Origin: Herbaspirillum sp. GW103
Lineage (GTDB): Bacteria > Pseudomonadota > Gammaproteobacteria > Burkholderiales > Burkholderiaceae_D
Assembly (NCBI RefSeq): GCF_000261365.1
Contig: NZ_AJVC01000002.1
Span: 186,001-250,000 of the forward strand
Length of the DNA stretch: 64,000 nucleotides
Reading direction: 5' to 3'
Shown here: one piece after another, positions 35,801-43,805 of the stretch
Layout of the letters: every line of letters begins with the position of its first letter
Position numbering within the stretch: the stretch's first letter is position 1
Notes under the pieces: model-generated
Seen by the model: only the letters and a program-made list of their open reading frames with translations
What the model was told of the DNA's origin: nothing
Database searches by the model: none
Program-made: the position numbers and the translations under genes

Positions 35801-37686
35801 CGTTGGAACAGGGCAAGAACAACCTGACCACAGGAACGCTGACCAGCAGTGATCTCCAGAATCGTAGTCAATACTCGGCGCAGAGTCAGAGCGTGAGTGC
35901 GGGCACGTCGGGCGGAAAGCCCGGTGGCGGCATCGGCATCGGAAATGCCTCGGGTAGCGAGACGAGCGTGACGCGCAGTGGCGTTTCTGGTGGTGCCGTG
36001 ACCATTACGGATGCACAGGCACAACAGGAAAAAACCGGCCAGAGTCCAGATCACGCGGTGGCCTCGTTGGATACGTGTGTGCGTACCGGCAAGGACAGCA
36101 GCAATGGCCTGGCCAAGAACTGGGACGGTAATCAACTGCGTGAGGATGTTGAAGCGCAGGCCAAGATTACACGGGCGTTTGGACAGCAGGCTTCCAAGTT
36201 GATCGGAGACTATGCTGAGCAACAGCAGAAGAAGGCGGAAGACTTGCGCAAGCAGGCCAATGCCGCAACTGATCCTGCCGTGGCAACACAGCTCAATGAT
36301 CAGGCCAGTGCGTTGGAAACTAAGTGGGGGCCAGATGGAAACATGCGGGCTTTGGCGCACACCGTTGTGGGCGGGCTCACAGGTGGTCTCGCCGGTGCAG
36401 CTGGTGCGGGAGCGGGTACTTTAGCCGCACCTAAGGTGGCTTCGGCCTTGAATCAGGCTGGTGTTGATGCTGATCTGGCGAAGGTGTTGACGGGGTTGTC
36501 GAGTACCTTGGTGGGCGCGGTAGCGGGTGGGGCGCCGGGTGGGGCTGCGGCTTATAACGAGGTCGTCAATAATTTCCTCAAGCATGCTGATGCTGCCGCG
36601 CTCAAGAAGGAAATTGAGGCTTGCAGCAAGAAGAACGGTCGTTGCAGCGACGGAGACGTCACCTCAATCTTTAAAAAATACAAGGAGATCTCTGACCAGA
36701 ATATCGCCGCAGTGCAAAGTTGCATCATTTCAGGGGATGTAGCGTGCGTCCAAAAAAATCTGGCTGAAGCGGCGAGTGTCAACGAGGTAAAGGTATTGCC
36801 ATTCGGCTATACAAAACTTGAAGATACGCTGATCGGGCGTCAAGCGAATGTGATCAGTTATGGTTCCGTGATGGGCAACGCGTCTCTGATGGGAACGGAT
36901 GTTGATCAGGCGAAGGAGGTTGCGACCTTCAGGACGAATAACTGTGGTGGACTGAGCGCGGCTGCTTGTGATGGACTGGTAAAGCAGGCCATGAACTATC
37001 GTCTTCTGCGAATCGCGGCGTTGTCTGCTATCGCGGCGGCTACTCCAGCCCTGGTGGGTGAGGCAAGGAAGCTTGTCTTGCCAAAGGAAAAGCTACCGAC
37101 GGTAACGCTTGATCGTGATCGATATACCGCGGATCAGGACTTGGAGAATGTGTATGGGGATGTCGGCCGTATCAGAAAACCAGATGACTCAAAGCTATCA
37201 GTGGCTGACGGTAGCGGTAAAAATGTGGCCGCACCGCAGGCATTTGTCCCTGCCCCAAGAACGGGGTTGAAATTTGAAATTAAGGCTCAGGAGAAACCTG
37301 ACGGGCGTATTGAAATTGAACTTTCGGCGAGGCAGAAGTTTGATAAAGCTGGGGTAGTTGTGGCAAGCGATTTTGCGCAAAGTGATTTGATCGCAACTTA
37401 TTACCCCAAGGGTATTTTGCATATTGATTGGTACGGTACGACCATTTCAGGAAAGGGAGTGGGAACGGAAATGATTTCCAGATCAATTGAGTTTGTGGGG
37501 CCGGAGAGGATCGCGACCATATCAGCCAAATTTGGTAACGTTAATCGTGGTGTGTTTTGGGACGCTTTATCTTCTGGTCGTAGTGTTTCTGATGCTGCAT
37601 GGGCTACCCCACTTGGCAAAACGATGAGGTCGCTAGGCTTCAAAAATGTTAGTGTAATTGGTGATAGTGCGGAATTTTCTAGATGA
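29850..37686 (+). pseudogene. FhaB/CdiA-type filamentous exoprotein, frame broken by three 1-bp indels
   Basis: A two-partner-secretion exoprotein of the haemagglutinin/contact-dependent inhibition family. The N-terminus has the extended signal region (MNRQRYQLVFDRHRG...), a hydrophobic core and an AHA|Q cleavage site near residue 66. The TPS secretion domain follows (LSVNSYRRFDVD, GRAQ-like repeats, VIIANPSGITCVGCGF), then long haemagglutinin repeats. Reading is interrupted at 30569-30571 (one extra C), 30753-30754 (one extra G) and 33741-33743 (one A missing). Corrected, 7,836 bases give one 2,611-residue protein with no other stop, so the breaks are very recent, phase-variable or sequencing errors. 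Open parts run 29850-about 30570, about 30586-30752, 30761-33742 and 33745-37686. No tpsB/cdiB transporter gene lies within the window. Confidence 0.85.
36571..37686 (+). other. Variable C-terminal toxin-like region of the exoprotein
   Basis: After the small-residue-rich pretoxin segment (about 36360-36570, VGGLTGGLAGAAGAG..., AAYNEVVNNF occupying the place of the VENN-type boundary), the last 370 or so residues change in character and base composition drops from GC-rich toward AT-rich. The first part is Cys-containing (EACSKKNGRCSDGD, QSCIISGDVACVQ). The last 110 residues include GTTISGKGVGTEMISRSIE and a terminal RSLGFKNVSV, faintly like GNAT motifs A and B. The activity is unknown. An overlapping immunity-like gene follows. 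Confidence 0.6.
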
Positions 37687-38015
37687 GTGAAAGCATGAAT
37701 AAGGTTGAATGCATCAGAGCAATGTTGGCGGCTGGGCGGGAAAAAGATCTACTTGACTTCGTAGAAGGGGAGTCGACGTATTTATCAGGTGCATCGTGTG
37801 GAGCGCCGCAGACAGCAGAGCAGAAGAGAATGTGGGTCTTGCTCGTGCATCATTTAAGATTCTTGACCTCGTACGGGAACACTATGACGAAGGTGATTGA
37901 TGGCGGAAAATATTTATCTGCTCACCCTGAATCTCTGAATGAGTGGCTCGACCTTGGCGCGCCTGGTATTGCCGAAGAGGATATCTCGGCGTATCTGAAA
38001 GCGAATCCTCTATAA
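37683..38015 (+). CDS. Putative immunity protein of the exoprotein toxin tip
   Basis: A 110-residue acidic soluble protein of no recognised family (MSESMNKVECIRAML..., EWLDLGAPGIAEED). Its ATG overlaps the exoprotein stop as ATGA, the position and coupling typical of cdiI genes after cdiA. Base composition is AT-rich like the toxin end. Function as immunity is inferred from position, small size and linkage only. Confidence 0.65.
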   Translation: MSESMNKVECIRAMLAAGREKDLLDFVEGESTYLSGASCGAPQTAEQKRMWVLLVHHLRFLTSYGNTMTKVIDGGKYLSAHPESLNEWLDLGAPGIAEEDISAYLKANPL

Positions 38016-38056
38016 GCGTCGATATATATTCTGTGCTTTGCTATGCGTTCTGACAT

Positions 38057-38252
38057 ATCACTGTCAACGGTGAAGGTGGCGACGGCAACATCCTCGTCCA
38101 CGGCAGTGATATCAAGGCGCCGGCTTGTGCGTTGGGGGGGGCTCCACCCTTGCTTCCGGTTGCAACATGAGCATCAGCGGCAAGGGAGATGGAGCGGTAC
38201 GGGAATTTCTCCACTTAACTACGGCGATTCGATTGAAAAGAAAAAGGACTAG
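38057..38252 (+). pseudogene. Remnant of exoprotein repeat region (displaced toxin cassette)
   Basis: Translated in two frames, it gives GGDGNILVHGSDIKA and GSTLASGCNMSISGKGDGA. These match the exoprotein's own GDGANSNIIIAGSDINAKG and GSTVVSGGDMSISAKGDGA at about 35150-35250. The last in-frame residues run to a stop at 38252 (NYGDSIEKKKD). It looks like a fragment of an older cdiA 3' end left after replacement of the toxin tip, as in orphan toxin-immunity arrays. Confidence 0.65.
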
Positions 38253-38254
38253 CT

Positions 38255-38380
38255 ATGAAGCTACGAGAATTTTTATTTGACTTATTTGGGAAGACACAAG
38301 AGCAGCGATGGGATGCGGCGTCCCCGTTAGGGAAAAATATATATCGCTGTAACGGCTGTAATATTTTCTCTGATCGTTAG
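38255..38380 (+). CDS. Small 41-residue ORF, possible orphan immunity remnant
   Basis: The ATG at 38255 lies 2 bases after the preceding stop with AAGGA 6 bases upstream. The product, MKLREFLFDLFGKTQEQ...NGCNIFSDR, is AT-rich in coding and has a Cys-x2-Cys near the end. No family is recognised. Its place after the toxin-fragment end mimics the toxin/immunity order, so it could be a truncated immunity gene. Expression is unproven. Confidence 0.4.
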   Translation: MKLREFLFDLFGKTQEQRWDAASPLGKNIYRCNGCNIFSDR

Positions 38381-38441
38381 TGTTTGATTTATGGTGGCCG
38401 GTGGAGATGAAGTGCGACTGCAGCTCGATTAAAGGTTCAGC

Positions 38442-38514
38442 GTTGAAGCTGAGTTATGTCATCAGTATTGCTGATAGTGTCTGTCATTAAACTCAATTTT
38501 ACCAATGACTTCGA
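38442..38514 (+). repeat. Right imperfect direct repeat flanking the FHA/CDI island
   Basis: Partner of 29450-29522. Read on the minus strand it retains a degenerate lysR start (ATG then ACA TAA CTC AGC versus AGA GAA CTC AGC in the intact gene), with a stop at codon 3. The dyad ATCAG-N5-CTGAT (38461-38475) is kept, and CCAAT-N7-ATTGG (38502-38518) is present only here. It lies just upstream of the DUF1127-lysE genes. Confidence 0.7.
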
Positions 38515-38552
38515 TTGGCGGATGATCTGCCCATTCATCCAGGGAGAAGTCC

Positions 38553-38765
38553 ATGTGGCACATCATCAGAGAGGTCCTTGCCCGCGTCCTCGGGGACCAT
38601 CACGCTTCACACGGGAGCGCCGCGCAGGAAATGCGGGAGATGGGCGCACGCGAGCTCAATGACTTGGGCATCGGTGCGAGCGAGGTGCCTTTCTTCCTGC
38701 AGAAGCAATCCGATGAGATCCGTCCTCACCGCCAAAAGGAGGTTATCCATGCAACATCTTGCTGA
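38553..38765 (+). CDS. DUF1127 (YjiS-like) small protein
   Basis: A 70-residue protein whose centre, MGARELNDLGIGASEVPFF, is the DUF1127 Arg/Leu-rich helical motif (LxDIGLxRxDI-like). GGAGAAG precedes the ATG. Its 3' end overlaps the lysE start by 17 bases in another frame, indicating coupling. Members are small helical proteins, some implicated in RNA or phosphate/carbon metabolism; the role here is unknown. Confidence 0.7.
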   Translation: MWHIIREVLARVLGDHHASHGSAAQEMREMGARELNDLGIGASEVPFFLQKQSDEIRPHRQKEVIHATSC

Positions 38766-39387
38766 AATGATCGGACTGGCCGCCACGCTGAGCCTGGCCA
38801 CCATGAGCCCCGGCCCCAGCTTCGTGATGGTGGCGCGCACCTCGGTGGGCGGCGGACGACCCAATGGCCTGCTGGCGGCACTGGGTATGGGGATCGGCGG
38901 CGTGCTCTTTGCCGCAGCGGCCTTGCTGGGGCTGCAGGCAGTGCTGCTGGCAGTGCCTTCGCTCTATCTGGTGTTGAAGTTCGGGGGTGGTGTTTATCTG
39001 GCCTACATGGGATGGCGCATCTGGCGCGGGGCGCGTACGCCCCTGATGGCTGACGACGTCGCACCGCGCGACCAATCACCCTCCTTGTCCCGCCGGTCCC
39101 TGTGGCTGGGCCTGGTCACCCAGATCAGCAATCCGAAAACCGCCATCGCCTACACCAGCGTGTTCGCCGCCTTTTTGCCGGCCCAGACTTCCCTGTCCTT
39201 CAAGGCGCTGACGCTGCTGCTGGTCTTCGTGATCGAAGCGGGATGGTATGGCCTGGTGGCCGTTGCACTCTCTTCATCGCGTCCACGCCGCTGGTATGTG
39301 CAGGGCAAGCACTGGTTCGACCGCATCGCGGGCGGCGTCATGATAAGCCTCGGGTTCAGGCTGCTGCTCTCGCGTACGGGGCCGTGA
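38749..39387 (+). CDS. LysE/RhtB-family amino acid exporter
   Basis: A 212-residue inner-membrane exporter with about six hydrophobic segments. The LysE-family signature is SLATMSPGPSFVMVAR in the first helix, then YLVLKFGGGVYLAYMGWRIWR and QISNPKTAIAYTSVF. AAGGAGG precedes the ATG at 38749 at good distance, so this start is preferred over the long open frame from 38515. The substrate is probably an amino acid or homoserine-like compound. It was likely controlled by the lysR now 9 kb away. Confidence 0.9.
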   Translation: MQHLAEMIGLAATLSLATMSPGPSFVMVARTSVGGGRPNGLLAALGMGIGGVLFAAAALLGLQAVLLAVPSLYLVLKFGGGVYLAYMGWRIWRGARTPLMADDVAPRDQSPSLSRRSLWLGLVTQISNPKTAIAYTSVFAAFLPAQTSLSFKALTLLLVFVIEAGWYGLVAVALSSSRPRRWYVQGKHWFDRIAGGVMISLGFRLLLSRTGP

Positions 39388-39424
39388 CCGCCTGAGCTTG
39401 GCTGCACGCGAGGCCAGCGCACGC

Positions 39425-39453
39425 GGCCGACACCAGGCAATCTGGCGTCGGCC
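39425..39453. terminator. Bidirectional hairpin between convergent genes
   Basis: GGCCGACACCAG-gcaat-CTGGCGTCGGCC is a 12-bp stem with one mismatch between the ends of lysE and the chemoreceptor gene. There is no long T-run on either side. Confidence 0.5.
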
Positions 39454-39461
39454 ATACTGCT

Positions 39462-41009
39462 TCAATCCAGCTTGAACTTGCCTACCGCCGCTGCCAGATT
39501 CCCCGCCTGCCCCTTGAGCGAATCCGCTGCCGCCGCAGCTTGCTCCACCAGTGCGGCATTCTGCTGCGTGGTCTCATCCATCTGCGTGATGGCGAGATTG
39601 ACTTCATTGATGCCGCCACTTTGCTCCTGCGTGGCCGCGCTGATCTCGGCCACCACGTCGGTCACGCGGCGCACGCTGGCCACCACTTCGGTCATGGTGC
39701 TGCCGGCGCGTTCCACCAGAGCGCTGCCGGCGCTGACCTTCTGCACCGAGTCGTCAATCAATTCCTTGATTTCCTTGGCCGCACCGGCCGAACGCTGCGC
39801 CAGTGAGCGCACTTCCGAGGCCACCACCGCAAAGCCGCGTCCCTGCTCGCCGGCGCGGGCCGCTTCCACCGCCGCATTGAGCGCCAGGATGTTGGTCTGG
39901 AAAGCGATGCCATCGATCACGCTGATGATGTCGGCGATGCGGCGCGAACTCTCGGTGATGCCTTCCATGGTTTGCACCACCTGACCCACCACTTCACCGC
40001 CCTGGCTGGCGATGTCCGATGCGGTGGCCGCCAGCTGGTTGGCCTGACGGGCGTTGTCGGCGTTCTGGGTCACGGTGGAGGTCAGTTGTTCCATGGCCGA
40101 GGCGGTCTCTTCCAGCGAACCGGCCTGTTGTTCGGTGCGGTTCGAGAGATCCAGATTGCCGCGCGCGATTTCGTTGGAGGCGGTGGCGATGGTGTCAGTC
40201 CCCTGGCGCACCTCATTGACGATGTCGCGCAGGCTGTCGTTCATCAGGCGCAGGGCTTCCATGAGGCGTCCGGTTTCGTCGCGACCGGCCGGGCGAATGC
40301 GCAGGGTCAGGTCGCCACGTGCCACGCGCTGGGCAATCTCTACCGCTTCCTTCAGCGGACGCGAGACATTGGCCGCCACCACGAACGCCAGCAGCGAACC
40401 GACGGCAACGGTGGCCGCCAGCAGTCCTACGATCCAGCGCTGCGCACCCCGGAATACGCCCGAGGCTTCTTCATCGGCATCGGCGCTGCCGCTGGCATTG
40501 AGCTTCACGATGGCATTGAGGTTGCCGACCATCGCGGCATAGAGCCTGGCCGATTCCCCATGGAACAGGGCACGCGTCTCGTCATACTGCTGGTTGGCAG
40601 CCATCTCGGCCAGTTGCTCATCTACTTTCAGATAGGCTGCCAGATTCTTGCCGAACTGGGCGTACTGTTGCTTTTCCTCCGGCTCGGACATGCGCTGCTC
40701 AAACACCGCGCGCTGCTTGGCCAGCGCATCCAGACGCTTCTTGATGGCTGCATTGGCCGCACTGCGCTCCTGCGGCGTGACGGCGGTCACCAGTTCCAGT
40801 TCATTGAGTCGTAGCGGCGGCAGCGAACCCTGCAGCTCGCGGGCGGCATCCATGGTCGGCATCCACTTGTTGACGATCTCGCCGGAAGCGCTGTTGACCT
40901 GCTTGAGCTCCTTCATGGCGAACAGCCCCTGCAACAGCGTCAGCGCAATCACCACCGCAAAGGACAGGGCCAGTTTCTTGGCGATGTTGAGGTTGTAGAA
41001 CCAGATCAT
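39462..41009 (-). CDS. Methyl-accepting chemotaxis protein
   Basis: A 515-residue chemoreceptor. The first transmembrane helix is residues about 10-32, then a periplasmic four-helix-bundle sensor of about 155 residues, the second helix at about 190-212 ([20 protein letters not shown]), a HAMP domain ([20 protein letters not shown]), and the signalling hairpin with tip [13 protein letters not shown] and [20 protein letters not shown]. It ends GKFKLD, without the NWETF-type pentapeptide that tethers CheR. It is monocistronic; the ligand is unknown. Confidence 0.95.
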   Translation of the reverse strand: MIWFYNLNIAKKLALSFAVVIALTLLQGLFAMKELKQVNSASGEIVNKWMPTMDAARELQGSLPPLRLNELELVTAVTPQERSAANAAIKKRLDALAKQRAVFEQRMSEPEEKQQYAQFGKNLAAYLKVDEQLAEMAANQQYDETRALFHGESARLYAAMVGNLNAIVKLNASGSADADEEASGVFRGAQRWIVGLLAATVAVGSLLAFVVAANVSRPLKEAVEIAQRVARGDLTLRIRPAGRDETGRLMEALRLMNDSLRDIVNEVRQGTDTIATASNEIARGNLDLSNRTEQQAGSLEETASAMEQLTSTVTQNADNARQANQLAATASDIASQGGEVVGQVVQTMEGITESSRRIADIISVIDGIAFQTNILALNAAVEAARAGEQGRGFAVVASEVRSLAQRSAGAAKEIKELIDDSVQKVSAGSALVERAGSTMTEVVASVRRVTDVVAEISAATQEQSGGINEVNLAITQMDETTQQNAALVEQAAAAADSLKGQAGNLAAAVGKFKLD

Positions 41010-41457
41010 GTCTTCCTCGCATTTGTTTTATATCGTTTTCAGTTTCGGATCCCGACGATGCGGTCGACGCGTCGATGGCGAGGTCACCCGTTTGGCGTGC
41101 GGGCGTCAAGAGGGGCATGCGGCCGGGGGCGTGGTCGCGAGGAGCAATGAAGTGCTGGTGATGTCATGCTGTCATGCCGTCACGAAGCGTCGGCTTCCTG
41201 CCCATCCTGTCTCTCTTGTCGCCAACGGCCTCCCTCGGCCGCCGGCGCTTGCTGTTCGATGGTCGCATGGCTGGATCGGGCTTGATCTTAATGAGCGGCA
41301 AGAATTCCATCCAATGAAATTAATCATGCAGGCAATGCGCTAATTGATATCGATAGTGATCTGGATGTCAGACAAGATTATTCATATGATCATTTTGGAA
41401 TGCGCCGCCGCTGTAATAAGATGTGCATAAAATTCACTTCAGAGCCATTTTTGCCCG
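41010..41457. other. Divergent intergenic region, 448 bp
   Basis: It lies between the chemoreceptor and the GcvA-type lysR. The part nearest lysR (41290-41440) is AT-rich, with short dyads such as TGATATCGATA, and probably holds both promoters. No gene, sigma-28 box or terminator could be supported. Confidence 0.4.
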
Positions 41458-42369
41458 ATGCGCCGAAAGATCCCTTCTACCCAGGCCATGGCGGTCTTCG
41501 AGTCTGCTGCACGCCATCAGAGTTTTACCAAGGCGGCGCAGGAAATGGCCGTGACGCAAAGTGCAGTCTGCCGTCAGGTGGCTGCGCTGGAGGAATTCCT
41601 GGGCCTGAAGCTGTTTCGCCGTACCAAGCGCGGCGTGCGCCTGACCGAGGCCGGGGTGAGCTACAGTCATCAGGTCGGTCAGCGCCTGGACGAGATCGAG
41701 CGCGATGCCCTGCACCTGATGTCGCGCGACGGTCATGGCGATACCCTGGAGCTGGGCGTGATGCCGACCTTCGCCACCCGCTGGCTGTTGCCGCGCCTGC
41801 GTTCCTTCCTGGAGGAGCATCCGGGCGTGACCGTCAACCTGCGGCCGCGCACCCGGCCCTTCCTCTTCGAAGAGACCAATCTCGATGCCACGCTCTACGC
41901 CGGGCAAGCCAGCTGGCCCGGTACCGAGGGTGTGTTCCTGATGCGCGAGAGCATGGTGGCGGTGGCCAGCCCGGAACTCATCGGTCCCGATCGCAAGCTC
42001 ACGCCCACCGAGCTGCTCGCTTATCCGCTGCTGCAGCAGAGCACCCGTCCCTACGTGTGGCGGCAGTGGTTCGCCTCCTTCGGCATGCAGGTGCAGAACG
42101 ATCTGGTGGGCACCCAGCTGGAACTGTTCTCCATGCTGACCCAGGCGGCCATCGTCGGCATGGGCGTGGCGCTGATCCCGCGCTTCCTGATCGAGGATGA
42201 ATTGCGGCGCGGCCTGCTGGTGGTGGCCGTTGATCACGATTACCTGAGCACCCACTCCTACTACCTGATCTATCCCGAGCGCACCTCCGAGCGGCCGCTC
42301 CTGCGCCTGTTCCAGGACTGGCTGGAAGAGCAGGCCAAGACCTATCGCCTGCCCAGCGGATTGGGTTGA
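41458..42369 (+). CDS. gcdR: LysR-family regulator, GcvA/GcdR type
   Basis: A 303-residue LysR protein of the GcvA-like branch. The start MRRKIPSTQAMAVFESAARHQ and helix-turn-helix SFTKAAQEMAVTQSAVCRQVAALE are typical, followed by the effector domain (LELGVMPTFATRWLLPRL). It sits 183 bases upstream of gcdH on the same strand; this pairing recurs in Proteobacteria, where the regulator is named GcdR and responds to glutarate. The gene name rests on that context. Confidence 0.8.
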   Translation: MRRKIPSTQAMAVFESAARHQSFTKAAQEMAVTQSAVCRQVAALEEFLGLKLFRRTKRGVRLTEAGVSYSHQVGQRLDEIERDALHLMSRDGHGDTLELGVMPTFATRWLLPRLRSFLEEHPGVTVNLRPRTRPFLFEETNLDATLYAGQASWPGTEGVFLMRESMVAVASPELIGPDRKLTPTELLAYPLLQQSTRPYVWRQWFASFGMQVQNDLVGTQLELFSMLTQAAIVGMGVALIPRFLIEDELRRGLLVVAVDHDYLSTHSYYLIYPERTSERPLLRLFQDWLEEQAKTYRLPSGLG

Positions 42370-42488
42370 GCCGGGTCGGAGAAGGCCGTCTCGACAGGCG
42401 GAACCGGAGTGCGAAAAAAGCACACGGTGATGCAAACAATTCGTTTGCGCCGGGGCAGGGCAGTCCGTATATTTTTGTCCACCGCCGC

Positions 42489-42523
42489 TGCGGGATCACT
42501 GTCTGCGCGACAGTGATCCCGCA
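42489..42523 (+). promoter_or_regulatory. Perfect 15-bp-arm inverted repeat before gcdH
   Basis: TGCGGGATCACTGTC-tgcgc-GACAGTGATCCCGCA ends 29 bases before the gcdH start. A TATATT -10-like box at about 42469 precedes it, and there is no T-run after it. A leader hairpin or a regulator site is more likely than a terminator. Confidence 0.55.
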
Positions 42524-42552
42524 ACGATTCCTGATGCACAAATGAGGCTTCC

Positions 42553-43746
42553 ATGAGCAAAACATCGCAACGACATTCCTTCGATTACGCCGATCCCCTG
42601 ATGCTGGAGCAGCAACTGAGCGACGATGAACGCCAGGTGCGCGACGCCGCCCAGGCCTATTGCCAGGATCGCCTGGCGCCGCGCGTGCTGGAAGCCTTCC
42701 GCCACGAGAAGATGGATGTGAGCATCTTCCGCGAGATGGGCGAACTGGGCCTGCTGGGCGCGACCATCGATGAGCAATACGGTGGTGCCGGTCTGAATTA
42801 CGTTTGCTATGGCTTGATCGCGCGCGAAGTCGAGCGCGTCGATTCTGGCTATCGCTCCATGATGAGCGTGCAATCCTCGCTGGTGATGACGCCCATCAAC
42901 GCCTTCGGCACCGAGGCGCAGAAGCAGAAATACCTGCCCAAGCTGGCCAGTGGCGAATGGATAGGATGCTTCGGCCTGACCGAACCCAACCACGGTTCCG
43001 ACCCCGGCAGCATGATCACCCGCGCGCGCAAGGTGGATGGGGGCTACAGCCTGTCCGGCAGCAAGATGTGGATCACCAACAGCCCGGTGGCAGATGTCTT
43101 CGTGGTGTGGGCCAAGGATGACGAAGGCGAGATTCGCGGCTTCATCCTCGACAAGGGGGCCAAGGGCTTGTCGGCACCGGCCATCCACGGCAAGGTCGGC
43201 CTGCGTTCTTCCATCACCGGTGAGATCGTGATGGACAACGTGTTCTGTCCGGAAGAAAACGCTTTCCCCGACGTGCGCGGATTGAAGGGGCCCTTCACCT
43301 GTCTCAACAGCGCCCGCTACGGCATCGCCTGGGGGGCACTGGGGGCGGCCGAAGACTGCTACGAGCGTGCGCGCCGTTACACCATGGAGCGCCAGCAGTT
43401 CGGCCGTCCGCTGGCGGCCAACCAGCTGGTGCAGAAGAAACTGGCGGACATGCTCACCGAAATCTCGCTGGGCCTGCAAGGCTGCCTGCGCCTGGGGCGT
43501 TTGAAGGATGAAGGTTATTCAGGCATCGAGCAGACCTCGATCATGAAGCGCAACAGCTGCGGCAAGGCCCTGGACATCGCCCGCATGGCGCGCGACATGA
43601 TGGGCGGCAACGGCATCTCCGACGAGTTCGGCGTGGCGCGTCATCTGGTCAATCTGGAAGTGGTCAACACCTACGAGGGTACGCATGATGTGCATGCGCT
43701 AATCCTCGGCCGCGCCATCACCGGGCTGGCGGCTTTCTCCAACTGA
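42553..43746 (+). CDS. gcdH: Glutaryl-CoA dehydrogenase
   Basis: A 397-residue acyl-CoA dehydrogenase that oxidises and decarboxylates glutaryl-CoA to crotonyl-CoA with an electron-transfer flavoprotein as acceptor. GCDH features are [15 protein letters not shown] with the Arg that holds the distal carboxylate, [34 protein letters not shown] and the catalytic Glu in [26 protein letters not shown] precedes the ATG. It is the endpoint for lysine, tryptophan and odd-chain dicarboxylate catabolism. The opposing operon next to it could supply glutaryl-CoA. Confidence 0.95.
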   Translation: MSKTSQRHSFDYADPLMLEQQLSDDERQVRDAAQAYCQDRLAPRVLEAFRHEKMDVSIFREMGELGLLGATIDEQYGGAGLNYVCYGLIAREVERVDSGYRSMMSVQSSLVMTPINAFGTEAQKQKYLPKLASGEWIGCFGLTEPNHGSDPGSMITRARKVDGGYSLSGSKMWITNSPVADVFVVWAKDDEGEIRGFILDKGAKGLSAPAIHGKVGLRSSITGEIVMDNVFCPEENAFPDVRGLKGPFTCLNSARYGIAWGALGAAEDCYERARRYTMERQQFGRPLAANQLVQKKLADMLTEISLGLQGCLRLGRLKDEGYSGIEQTSIMKRNSCGKALDIARMARDMMGGNGISDEFGVARHLVNLEVVNTYEGTHDVHALILGRAITGLAAFSN

Positions 43747-43755
43747 TGCCGCATC

Positions 43756-43788
43756 GCCTGCGGGCCGCCTCCATGGTGGCCTGCAGGC
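43756..43788. terminator. Hairpin between convergent gcdH and CoA-transferase genes
   Basis: GCCTGCGGGCC and GGCCTGCAGGC form an 11-bp stem with one mismatch around an 11-base loop, in the 59-base gap between the two stop codons. It probably serves both directions. It is not followed by T-runs. Confidence 0.5.
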
Positions 43789-43805
43789 GGTCTACTCCCC
43801 TCTCG

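Noticed and set aside
33745..37686. Independent gene starting at the GTG at 33745
   Set aside because: It begins mid-repeat without a ribosome site and continues the exoprotein exactly after a one-base loss.
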